A DNA stretch of 64,000 bases from Pseudoduganella albidiflava (GTDB taxonomy: Bacteria; Pseudomonadota; Gammaproteobacteria; Burkholderiales; Burkholderiaceae_D). Below are positions 24,969 through 32,553 of the stretch, one piece after another. Under the pieces are notes generated by a model that worked only from the letters and a program-made list of their open reading frames with translations, had not been told where the DNA came from and made no database searches. Where the stretch lies: the NCBI RefSeq assembly GCF_004322755.1, contig NZ_CP036401.1, positions 4,836,001 to 4,900,000 of the forward strand. Reading direction: 5' to 3'. Every line of letters begins with the position of its first letter. Position 1 is the stretch's first letter. Made by a program: the position numbers and the translations under genes.

Positions 24969-25391
24969 TGTATCGCGGCGCAACCATTGTTCGCGATGTG
25001 GCGATGTCGCGGCCGTGAATGCCGGCCGAAAACGCAAGCCAAAAAAGCAGGCCGAAAACGCCGGCCGGAAAACCCGGCCATTCCCGGCAACAAAGACCTT
25101 TCAAGGCCCCTTGGCCAGTGCGAAATGCAAGCTTTTCAACGTCTTTACAACGCCGCCAAAGATTGTGCTTGAGTTATGTAACAAGCCGGCAATAGTATGG
25201 TTGAGTTCTATTGCCTTATTTGCATCAGGCACCAGGACCTCCGCCGCACAGACGGCGGATGCACAGGGATCCCGGCAAGAAGAGGCAGCGTAAAGCACCG
25301 AAGAGGCATCGAAGAGGCACTAAAACAGGCACCAAAGAGGCAACACAACAAGACCACCGAGTAGAGCAAACCAGTCGCGAAAGGACATTGC
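24969..25391. other. Divergent intergenic region with protease promoter and repeat-bearing leader
   Basis: About 420 bp with no credible gene. From 25024 to 25080 it has short purine-rich near-repeats (GCCGAAAACGC, GCCGGAAAACCC). A promoter-like pair is at 25169-25198. The presumed 5' leader (25205-25391) holds a 7-bp hairpin TCCGCCG/CGGCGGA (25240-25259) and four copies of AAGAGGCA (25280, 25301, 25312, 25335). Confidence 0.5.
25169..25198 (+). promoter_or_regulatory. Possible promoter of the metalloprotease-cohesin operon
   Basis: TTGAGT (25169-25174) and TAGTAT (25193-25198) with an 18-bp spacer, each matching the sigma-70 consensus at four of six positions. It would give a leader of about 185 nt before the protease start. 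Identified by eye only. Confidence 0.35.
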
Positions 25392-28391
25392 ATGAGAATC
25401 AAGCCGTCGACCCCGCCGCACCACGGCGGGAACCAGATGATGCGCGCCGCACCGGGCGTGCGATCCTCCCTGGCCCTCTGTATCGCCCTCGCCTTCACTG
25501 CCGCCGCGCCGATCGCGCACGCTGCACAGACGGCTACTTCTGCAGTGTCCACCCAGCGCGCCGCGGCGCATTGGCAAAGCGTGGCCAAGCCGGCCGATGG
25601 GCTGAGCACCGGCGGCGCCCGAAAGCCCGCGCTGAAACTGAAGAAATACCACGCGGCCACGCTCGACAAGAACGGCATGAAGGGCGTGACGGCTGGAGCG
25701 CCGCTGGAACGCGGCCTCGGCGAAGTTCCCGATTCCCTGACGATTTCCCTGCCCCACCCGGATGGCGGCTTCCAGCGCTTCGCCCTGGTCGAATCGCCGA
25801 TCATGGAACCGGGCCTGGCGGCCAAGCACCCCGACATCAAGACCTACCGCGGCAAGGGCATCGACGACCCGTCCGCCACGCTGCGGATGGACATCACCAA
25901 GCTGGGCCTGCACGCCTCGGTGCGCTCGCCGAAGGGCGGCTGGTACGTCGACCCGTACTACCATCTCGACGACAGCCTGTATGCCAGCTATTACGGCCGC
26001 GACCTGGCCAACCAGCATGGTCCGCTGGTGGAAGCCGCGCTGGGCGAAGCGCAGCTGACGCTGTCGCGCGGCTTCTACAAGGAAGGCGACAACCTGGAAG
26101 TGCGCGGGCTGAACTTCACGCCGGGCGCCAGCGTCAGCATCACGGTGCGCGCCGAAGGTGAAACCGTGGCACTGCAGACCGCCACCGCCACCGCGGACAG
26201 CAACGGCGTCGTGGCGTTGACGCTGCCGGCCGGCTCCACCGGTGCGTTCGAAGTCGTGGCCAGCGATGGCCGCGCCACCACCACCGCCGGCTACCACGTG
26301 GTCAATGCCGGCGCGGCCGCCAGTGCCACCGTCGGCAACCAGCTGCGCACCTATCGCCTGGCACTGGTGACCGATCCCACCTACGCCAACTACTTCGGTG
26401 GCTCGGCCAACGTCACGGCTGCCAAGGTCACGCTGATCAACCGCGTCACGCAGATCTACGAAGATGAAACGTCGATCCGCCTGGTACTGGTCGACGCCAC
26501 CGATGCGCTGAACCTGGATACCGACGCGCAGATGACCGGCGCCAATGGCCCGTGCGGCGGTGCGGCCTGCTACACGCCCTCGCAAGCGGAAGGCTGCGGC
26601 GGCAGCACGCTGGGGCGCAACCGCATCGTGACCGGCCTGCTGGTCGGCGCCAGCAACTTCGACATCGGCCACATCGGCTTCGGCCTGAACGGCGGCGGCA
26701 TCGCCAGCCTCGGCGTGGTCGGCGGCGCTTTCAAGGCGCAGGGTTGCACGGGCGTGCCGACCCCCGTGGGCGACGTGTTCGCCGTCGACTACGTGGCCCA
26801 TGAAATCGGCCACCAGTTCTCGGGCAATCACACCTTCAACGGCGTCAACGGCAGTTGCGCCGGCGGCAACCGCAATCCGGAGACCTCGGTCGAAGTCGGC
26901 AGCGGCACGTCGATCATGGCCTACGCCGGCATTTGCGACCTGGACGACATCCAGCCGCACAGCGACCCGTACTGGTCGCAACGCAGCTTCGATGAAATCG
27001 TCGCCTACACGTCGGGCGCCGAATCCACCAACAATGAAGTGCAGGCAGGGGTGCTGCGCAATTTCACCGCGAACGGCCAGCAATTCCAGATCAGCTGGAA
27101 CGGCAACCTGTCCGCGCCGATCGTGCGCGGCACGAACTACACGGCCGGCGGCATCCGTGCGGCAATCCAGGCCATCGCCGGCTGGCCGGCCGGCGCCACC
27201 GCCGTTGTCAGCGCCGTGAGCAATACCGGCTTCACGGTCACGTTCGGCGGCACCCTGGCCGACACCAATGTGCCACAACTGGGGCTGGCGAACCTGTCCG
27301 CCGGCGTGACCGGCTTCACCGGCGAGATCGTCGCCGGCGGCCTGACCATGCGCGGCGGCAGCGTAACGTCGAGCGGCAACAGCGCACCGCAGGTCAGCGC
27401 GCCGGCGGCCTACACGATCCCGGTGCGCACGCCATTCGCGCTGACCGGCAGCGCCACCGACCCGGACGGCGACACCGTCACCTACCTGTGGGAGCAGAAC
27501 GACCAGGGCGGCTTCGACGGCACGGCGCTGACCGACAACGTGAAAACGAACGGCCCGCTGTTCAGCCAGTTCGGCAAGCGCGCCCTCGTCAGCAGCCAGG
27601 ACACGATCAAGTACAACTCGCCTGGCGAAAACCAGGTGACGACCGATCCGACCCGCGTCTTCCCGGACATCGACCAGATCCTGGCGAACAATACCAACGC
27701 GGAAAGCGGCGCCTGCCCCACGCCTTCCGGCGCGCCGACCGCCGCCCATATCGAGTGCTATGCCGAGTTCCTGCCGACCGTGGACTACGTGGGTTACGAA
27801 AGCAACGCCAACCCGGCGGCGCTGAACTTCCGGGTGACAGCACGCGACGGCCGCGGCGGCGTCAACAGCGCCGATACGAAGCTCGTGCTGGCACACGGTG
27901 CCGGGCCGTTCCTGGTCACGTCGCATAACGCGGCCGGCACGCTGCAAGCGGGTGCCACCCAGACCGTGACGTGGAGCGTGGCCAACACCAACGCGGCGCC
28001 GGTCGGCGTCGGCAACGTGAAGATCTCGCTGTCGACGGATGGCGGCAAGACGTGGCCGCACACGCTGGCCGCCAGCACGCCGAACGACGGCAGCGCCACG
28101 GTCACCCTGCCCGCCGTGGCCTCGAAGACCGCCCGCATCAAGGTGGAGGCAGTCGGCAACGTGTTCTTCGACGTGTCGAACGCCAACTTCACGATCAACC
28201 TGCCGGGCGACGTCAACGCCGACGGCGTCGTAGACTGTGCGGATCTGGGTGTCATCCGCGCCGCCTTCGGCACGCGCACCGGCCAGCCCGGTTTCGATCC
28301 ACGGGCCGACGTCGTCCAGGATGGCGTCATCAACGTGCGGGACCTGACTTACGTGGCACGTCTCGTGCCGGAGGGAACGTCCTGCAACTGA
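25392..28391 (+). CDS. Secreted reprolysin-like (metzincin) metalloprotease with C-terminal dockerin-like module
   Basis: A 999-residue exported protease. A long signal peptide ends near AHA|AQ (residue 45). A prodomain and a short beta-sandwich (about 200-300, LEVRGLNFTPGASVSI) precede the catalytic domain. The zinc motif HEIGHQFSGNH is at residues 470-480 and a Met-turn (GTSIMAYAG) about 40 residues later, the M12B/metzincin pattern. Beta-sandwich/Ig-like modules follow (APAAYTIPVRTPFALTGSATDPDGD; QTVTWSVANTNA). Residues 940-999 look like a type I dockerin: a full calcium loop DVNADGVVDCAD (940-951) and a second, weaker one DVVQDGVINVRD (973-984). The start has AAAGGA about 8 nt upstream. 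The next gene encodes a cohesin-like PEP-CTERM protein, so the two products may bind each other. Confidence 0.9.
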   Translation: MRIKPSTPPHHGGNQMMRAAPGVRSSLALCIALAFTAAAPIAHAAQTATSAVSTQRAAAHWQSVAKPADGLSTGGARKPALKLKKYHAATLDKNGMKGVTAGAPLERGLGEVPDSLTISLPHPDGGFQRFALVESPIMEPGLAAKHPDIKTYRGKGIDDPSATLRMDITKLGLHASVRSPKGGWYVDPYYHLDDSLYASYYGRDLANQHGPLVEAALGEAQLTLSRGFYKEGDNLEVRGLNFTPGASVSITVRAEGETVALQTATATADSNGVVALTLPAGSTGAFEVVASDGRATTTAGYHVVNAGAAASATVGNQLRTYRLALVTDPTYANYFGGSANVTAAKVTLINRVTQIYEDETSIRLVLVDATDALNLDTDAQMTGANGPCGGAACYTPSQAEGCGGSTLGRNRIVTGLLVGASNFDIGHIGFGLNGGGIASLGVVGGAFKAQGCTGVPTPVGDVFAVDYVAHEIGHQFSGNHTFNGVNGSCAGGNRNPETSVEVGSGTSIMAYAGICDLDDIQPHSDPYWSQRSFDEIVAYTSGAESTNNEVQAGVLRNFTANGQQFQISWNGNLSAPIVRGTNYTAGGIRAAIQAIAGWPAGATAVVSAVSNTGFTVTFGGTLADTNVPQLGLANLSAGVTGFTGEIVAGGLTMRGGSVTSSGNSAPQVSAPAAYTIPVRTPFALTGSATDPDGDTVTYLWEQNDQGGFDGTALTDNVKTNGPLFSQFGKRALVSSQDTIKYNSPGENQVTTDPTRVFPDIDQILANNTNAESGACPTPSGAPTAAHIECYAEFLPTVDYVGYESNANPAALNFRVTARDGRGGVNSADTKLVLAHGAGPFLVTSHNAAGTLQAGATQTVTWSVANTNAAPVGVGNVKISLSTDGGKTWPHTLAASTPNDGSATVTLPAVASKTARIKVEAVGNVFFDVSNANFTINLPGDVNADGVVDCADLGVIRAAFGTRTGQPGFDPRADVVQDGVINVRDLTYVARLVPEGTSCN

Positions 28392-28402
28392 CCGTTGTCG
28401 AG

Positions 28403-28430
28403 CTCGTGACGCAGCTTGCTGCGTCACGAG
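28403..28430 (+). other. Perfect 12-bp hairpin between protease and cohesin genes
   Basis: CTCGTGACGCAG and CTGCGTCACGAG with a 4-nt loop, 12 bp after the protease stop. No T-run follows, so it is a poor intrinsic terminator. It could stabilise the upstream mRNA end, letting protease and cohesin be made in different amounts from one transcript. Confidence 0.6.
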
Positions 28431-28517
28431 GCGCTACCGGCCGGGGCTCGCCCCGGCACGGATGACCATCGCCTTTCGATGAAGCGAATATTGACCAAGC
28501 GAATTCCGATGAATCAC

Positions 28518-28569
28518 GTACCGACTCGAGTACCGGCTCAGGTACCCGATCAGGTACCCGATCAAGTAC
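28518..28569. repeat. 12-bp tandem repeat upstream of the cohesin gene
   Basis: Four head-to-tail 12-bp units starting GTACC (GTACCGACTCGA, GTACCGGCTCAG, GTACCCGATCAG, GTACCCGATCAA) plus GTACT of a fifth. It ends 34 bp before the start codon. Copy-number change could alter spacing in the leader of the cohesin gene. Confidence 0.8.
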
Positions 28570-28603
28570 TGAATTTTGCCCACCCGGCATAAGGAGAAAC
28601 AAG

Positions 28604-29161
28604 ATGAGTGGATGGAAGAAATACCTGGGCGCTGCGCTGCTGAGCGCGGCGAGCATGCAGGCCTATGCGGCTACGCTGACGCCCGTGGCGGCGCCCAACC
28701 CGTCGACCGTTGGGCAGACGGTCGAACTGGATGTGCAACTGGTCGATGTCACCGACCTGTACAGCTACGAGTTTTCCCTGCAGTTCGATCCGACCATACT
28801 GCAAGTGAGCAGCGTGGAACTGGGCGACTTCCTCGGCGGCACGTTCAATTCCACGGGCAGCGTCGACAACGTGGCCGGCACGGTTTCCTACGTGTTCAGC
28901 TCGCTGCTCGGCGCCATTCCCGGCGTGTCCGGCACGGGCAGCCTCGGCACGATTTCGTTCCAGGCTGTCGGCGCCGGCAATTCGACGGTGAGCTTCTTCG
29001 ACACGCTGCTGCTCGACAGCGGCCAGCTCGACATCGACACCACGCTGGGCACCGCCACGGTACAGGTGCTGGCCGTGCCGGAACCGTCCACCTACCTGAT
29101 GCTGGGCGTTGGCCTGATCGGCGTGGCCGCGCTGCGCCGCCGTCAGCTGGCGCGCGGCTGA
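28604..29161 (+). CDS. PEP-CTERM-anchored cohesin-like domain protein
   Basis: A 185-residue secreted protein. Signal peptide ending MQAYA|A near residue 22. Residues about 25-155 form a cohesin-like beta-sandwich: VAAPNPSTVGQTVELDVQL, YSYEFSLQFDPTILQVSSV and GTGSLGTISFQAVGAGNSTVSF match the family's typical strands. The C-terminus is a PEP-CTERM sorting signal: VPEPSTYLMLGVGLIGVAAL then RRRQ. Such signals are processed by exosortase in EPS-producing Gram-negatives; no exosortase is in this window. RBS AAGGAG is 8 nt from the ATG. The upstream gene ends in a dockerin-like module, so this protein may tether that protease to the surface or matrix. Confidence 0.88.
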   Translation: MSGWKKYLGAALLSAASMQAYAATLTPVAAPNPSTVGQTVELDVQLVDVTDLYSYEFSLQFDPTILQVSSVELGDFLGGTFNSTGSVDNVAGTVSYVFSSLLGAIPGVSGTGSLGTISFQAVGAGNSTVSFFDTLLLDSGQLDIDTTLGTATVQVLAVPEPSTYLMLGVGLIGVAALRRRQLARG

Positions 29162-29171
29162 CCGGCGCCTG

Positions 29172-29202
29172 ATGCCGGGCTGCGCGCGCAGCCCGGCATT
29201 TC
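29172..29202 (+). terminator. Hairpin terminator candidate after the cohesin gene
   Basis: ATGCCGGGCTGCG / CGCAGCCCGGCAT form a 13-bp perfect stem with only two bases between arms, followed by TTCC. A short T-run makes it a modest intrinsic terminator. It closes the protease-cohesin pair. Confidence 0.6.
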
Positions 29203-29295
29203 CATCGCACCGGCGCGAAGCCGTGTGGTGCGCATGCATCGACGGTCCCGCCAAAAGGGACTATGCTGGTCACCTGCCATCACGGAAAGAACAGC

Positions 29296-30492
29296 ATGGA
29301 TGCCATTTCCGCCTTGCTTGCATTCCTCGACCATGGCGTACTCGACTGGAGTGCATGGGCGATCGTGGCCGCGACACTGGCGCTGACACACGTCACCATC
29401 GCCGCCGTCACCATCTACCTGCACCGCTGCCAGGCGCACCGGGCGCTGACGCTGCATCCGGCGGCCAGCCATGTCTTCCGCTTCTGGCTATGGCTCACCA
29501 CGGGCATGGTCACGCGCGAATGGGTGGCCGTGCACCGCAAGCACCATGCCCGCTGCGAGGTCGACGGCGACCCGCACAGTCCCGCCGTATTCGGCATTCG
29601 CCGCGTGCTCACGCAAGGCTCGGAACTGTACCGGACCGAGGCGGCCAACCTCGTCACGGTGGAACAATACGGCGCCGGCACCCCGGACGACTGGGTCGAA
29701 CGCCACGTGTATTCCCGCTTCGTGTGGCAAGGGGTCGGACTCATGCTGGTACTCGACGTGGTGCTGTTCGGCGCCATCGGCCTCACCGTGTGGGCGGTGC
29801 AGATGTTGTGGATTCCCGTCACGGCGGCCGGCATCATCAACGGCCTGGGCCACTGGTGGGGCTACCGCAACTATGACGGTCCCCATGCCGCCACCAATAT
29901 CGGGCCGCTGGGGCTGCTGATCGGCGGCGAGGAACTGCACAACAACCACCACACCTACCCGACATCGGCCCGCCTGTCGTCGCGCTGGTTCGAGTTCGAC
30001 GTCGGCTGGCTGTATATCCGCCTGCTGCAGGCCTGCCGGCTCGCCCGCGTGGCGCGCGTGGCACCGCGGCCGCGCCGCGCGGCGCCCAAGCCGGAAGCGG
30101 ACCTGCACACGCTGCACGCGATCATCGCCAACCGGCACGAAGTGATGGCCCGCTATGCGCGCATGCTGCGGCGCGCGTTCCGGCAAGATGCAAGACAAGC
30201 GCACGAGGTGAAGTTCGACAAGCGCTTCCTGGCCCAGGTCGACCGGCTGCTGCGCCGCGATCCCGGCTTCGTGACAGGCGAACAGGCGGCCTCGCTGGCA
30301 TTGTTCCTGCGCCACCGCGGCGCCCTGCTGACGATGCAGCAACTGCGTGCCGAACTGGCCGAACTCTGGCAGCGCCAGCATGCCGCGCCGGAGGAATTGC
30401 TGGCGCACCTGCGCCAGTGGTGCGAACGCGCCGAGCTGTCCGGCATCGGCGCGCTGCGGGAGTTCGCGGCACGCCTGCGCAGCTACGCCTGA
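29296..30492 (+). CDS. Fatty acid (acyl-CoA type) desaturase with C-terminal extension
   Basis: A 398-residue membrane di-iron desaturase. Three histidine boxes are clear: HRCQAH, HRKHH and HNNHH, with GHWWGY before the third. Several hydrophobic segments lie between. The desaturase core ends near residue 255; the remaining 140 residues are soluble, helical and basic (RARVAPRPRRAAPKPEADL onward) and not part of typical delta-9 desaturases. Function: introduces a cis double bond in acyl chains to adjust membrane fluidity. ATG 29296 is chosen over one at 29263 because GGAAAGA lies about 7 nt upstream. Confidence 0.9.
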   Translation: MDAISALLAFLDHGVLDWSAWAIVAATLALTHVTIAAVTIYLHRCQAHRALTLHPAASHVFRFWLWLTTGMVTREWVAVHRKHHARCEVDGDPHSPAVFGIRRVLTQGSELYRTEAANLVTVEQYGAGTPDDWVERHVYSRFVWQGVGLMLVLDVVLFGAIGLTVWAVQMLWIPVTAAGIINGLGHWWGYRNYDGPHAATNIGPLGLLIGGEELHNNHHTYPTSARLSSRWFEFDVGWLYIRLLQACRLARVARVAPRPRRAAPKPEADLHTLHAIIANRHEVMARYARMLRRAFRQDARQAHEVKFDKRFLAQVDRLLRRDPGFVTGEQAASLALFLRHRGALLTMQQLRAELAELWQRQHAAPEELLAHLRQWCERAELSGIGALREFAARLRSYA

Positions 30493-30580
30493 CGCGGCCG
30501 CCGACGCCGGGCGGCGGCGTATCTTCCGGCGCGGCCGGGCCGCCGGTTACAATCGGCGGCCCTCCCTTCTTTCCGCACCG

Positions 30581-31177
30581 ATGCCGCACACCCTCGCCGC
30601 CCCCTGCTCCGCCGAACTGCTGATCAAGAAAAGCCGCTTCATCGCCTGCGTGCAGCCGATGGCCGACCGCGCCGCCGCGCAGGCCGTCGTGGCGCGCCTG
30701 AAAGCCGAGCATCCCGGCGCTGCCCACGTCTGCTGGGCATTGCTGGCCGGCGGACAGTCAGCCGCGGTCGACGACGGCGAACCCAGCGGCACGGCGGGCC
30801 GGCCGATGCTCGACGTGCTGCGCCACCAGGACCTGGAAGGCGTGCTGGCCACCGTGGTGCGCTATTTCGGCGGAGTCAAACTGGGTGCGGGCGGCCTCGT
30901 GCGTGCCTACACGGATGGCGTGGCGCAGGCACTGCTGCAGGCCGAGCGTGTCGCCATCGTCAAGTCGCGCGAGCTGCGCTGCGCCGTGCCGTATGCGCTG
31001 GAAGGCATGCTGCGGCGCGAGCTGGACGCCGCCGGTGCCACGTTGCTGGACGCGGCGCATGGCGACGCCGTGGTCTTCCATTTCAGCCTGCCGGAAAATG
31101 CCGCCGAGGCACTCGTGGCGCGCCTGAACGAGGCGGGCCACGGGCGGCTCAGCTGGCTGGACGACCCAGCGCCGTAG
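30581..31177 (+). CDS. yigZ: YigZ/IMPACT-family protein
   Basis: A 198-residue UPF0029 protein. The N-terminal IMPACT domain includes KKSRFIACVQP, AAHVCWALLAG, DDGEPSGTAGRPMLDVL and VVRYFGGVKLGAGGLVRAYTDGV, all hallmarks of YigZ; the smaller C-terminal domain follows. Members are related to translation-linked regulators in eukaryotes; the bacterial role is unclear. A TACAATCGG -10-like box is at 30548. The end overlaps the convergent DUF418 gene by 29 bp. Confidence 0.93.
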   Translation: MPHTLAAPCSAELLIKKSRFIACVQPMADRAAAQAVVARLKAEHPGAAHVCWALLAGGQSAAVDDGEPSGTAGRPMLDVLRHQDLEGVLATVVRYFGGVKLGAGGLVRAYTDGVAQALLQAERVAIVKSRELRCAVPYALEGMLRRELDAAGATLLDAAHGDAVVFHFSLPENAAEALVARLNEAGHGRLSWLDDPAP

Positions 31178-32342
31178 CGGGTGCGCCGAGCCAGGTGAGG
31201 CGATGCCACAGCGCCTCCAGCGGGCCCTGCTTGTGGCGTTTCAGCCACCATGCCGAGAACAGGCCCTGCAGTACCGCCAGCACGGCACCGATCAGCAGGC
31301 AGGCGGTGGCGCCCGTGATCTTGTACAGGCCGAAACCGAAACCGTAATACAGCGCCGTGCCCACCATCGACTGGCTCACGTAACTGGTCAGGCTCATCCG
31401 GCCGAGCGGCGCGAACGCATTCAGCGCCCGCACCAGCGTGCCACGCTGGTACAGCAGCGAGAACGCGGCAACGATGACGCCCATCAGCGCGAAGTTCGAC
31501 CATGACTTGACGATCGCCATCAGCGGCCGCTGCAGTGCCTGCCCGGTCACGGCGGCGTCGAGCCCCTTGGTGGCGGCATACAGCACTGCGAAGCACACCA
31601 CGGCGACCACCAGCAGCCGGCGCCACAAGGCGCGGTTGGCATCGGACAGCGCGAAGACGCCGGCACGGCCGGCCAGCATGCCGAGCATGAACAGCGCCGG
31701 CATCTGGAAGAAGCGGCCGTTTTCCCAGCTCCACAGCACCGCCGCCGTCTTGCCGATGGTAACGTTGCCCAGGTACGCCTGCAGCATCGAGCCGCCCGTC
31801 ATGTACTCGTTCGTGCGGGCGAACCATGCCCAGGACGCCGGGTCCGGCAACTTCGCATTTGGCTGGGGCAGCGCCTGCAGGACCTGGGCCCACAAATACG
31901 GTTGCAGCAGCAGGACTGCGGCGATTGCCAGCACCGTGCGACTGCCCAGCCTGGCGACCGGCAGCAGCGTGAACGACATCACGGCGTAGAACGACAGGAT
32001 GTCGCCCTGGTAGAACAGCGAGTTCAGCATGCCGAAACCCAGCAGCAGGACCATGCGCCAGGCGAAACGGGGCCGGAAGTCTTCCCCGGCCGCGGCGCGG
32101 CGCGAGAACTGCAGGTGGAAGGTCACGCCGAACAGCAGCGCGAAGATCAGGTAGGCCTTGCCGGCGAACAGGAAGAACATGCCGTCCCAGACATTCTGGT
32201 CCAGCGCCACCAGCCAGTCCGGCTGCCCGGCCGGCTTGTGGTAGAGGTCGAAATGCTCGAGGTTATGCAGCAGCATGATCGACACGATGGCGAAGCCGCG
32301 CAGGGCATCGACGAGATCGAGGCGGGAGGAAGTTGGCGGCAT
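31149..32342 (-). CDS. DUF418-family multi-pass membrane protein
   Basis: A 397-residue inner-membrane protein with about ten hydrophobic helices. SRLDLVDALRGFAIVSIMLLHN is the conserved opening of DUF418 (YeiB-like) proteins, and the C-terminal DUF418 region has GRMSLTSYVSQSM and GPLEALWHRLTW. The function is unknown for the family, though it resembles acyltransferase-3 folds. ATG 32342 is chosen, with AGGA 8 nt upstream; earlier in-frame ATGs at 32372 and 32396 add non-conserved residues. Confidence 0.9.
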   Translation of the reverse strand: MPPTSSRLDLVDALRGFAIVSIMLLHNLEHFDLYHKPAGQPDWLVALDQNVWDGMFFLFAGKAYLIFALLFGVTFHLQFSRRAAAGEDFRPRFAWRMVLLLGFGMLNSLFYQGDILSFYAVMSFTLLPVARLGSRTVLAIAAVLLLQPYLWAQVLQALPQPNAKLPDPASWAWFARTNEYMTGGSMLQAYLGNVTIGKTAAVLWSWENGRFFQMPALFMLGMLAGRAGVFALSDANRALWRRLLVVAVVCFAVLYAATKGLDAAVTGQALQRPLMAIVKSWSNFALMGVIVAAFSLLYQRGTLVRALNAFAPLGRMSLTSYVSQSMVGTALYYGFGFGLYKITGATACLLIGAVLAVLQGLFSAWWLKRHKQGPLEALWHRLTWLGAPATALGRPAS

Positions 32343-32446
32343 CGCAATCCTGTCGGAAATGAACGTGCCGGCCATTGTGGATGAAAACGTTACCAATTAC
32401 CAGCATCCGCTGCTCATCCACCTGCGCGCTTCGCACGCCGCAAACC

Positions 32447-32533
32447 GGTGACAGGCTCCGATTAAAAAAACGGTGACAGGCACCATTTTCGGAGAAACAT
32501 TTCCAAGTAATTGGTGCCTGTCACCGTTTTTCT
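32447..32533. repeat. GGTGACAGGCACC palindromic repeat element (copy 1)
   Basis: An outer single arm GGTGACAGGCTCC (32447-32459) is followed by a complete element: arm GGTGACAGGCACC (32472-32484), a 28-nt A/T-rich centre with GAAACATTTCC, and arm GGTGCCTGTCACC (32513-32525). A-run and T-run flanks extend the stem, so it can also terminate transcription both ways. It lies 20 bp after the helicase stop. The sequence type matches REP elements linked to RAYT transposases. Confidence 0.82.
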
Positions 32534-32553
32534 GCGCCGGCGTTGCCGGGCGC

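Noticed and set aside
25320..28427. A 1035-codon open frame on the minus strand opposite the metalloprotease
   Set aside because: It has no recognisable domain or ribosome-binding site, while the plus-strand protein has a signal peptide, zinc motif and dockerin-like repeats.
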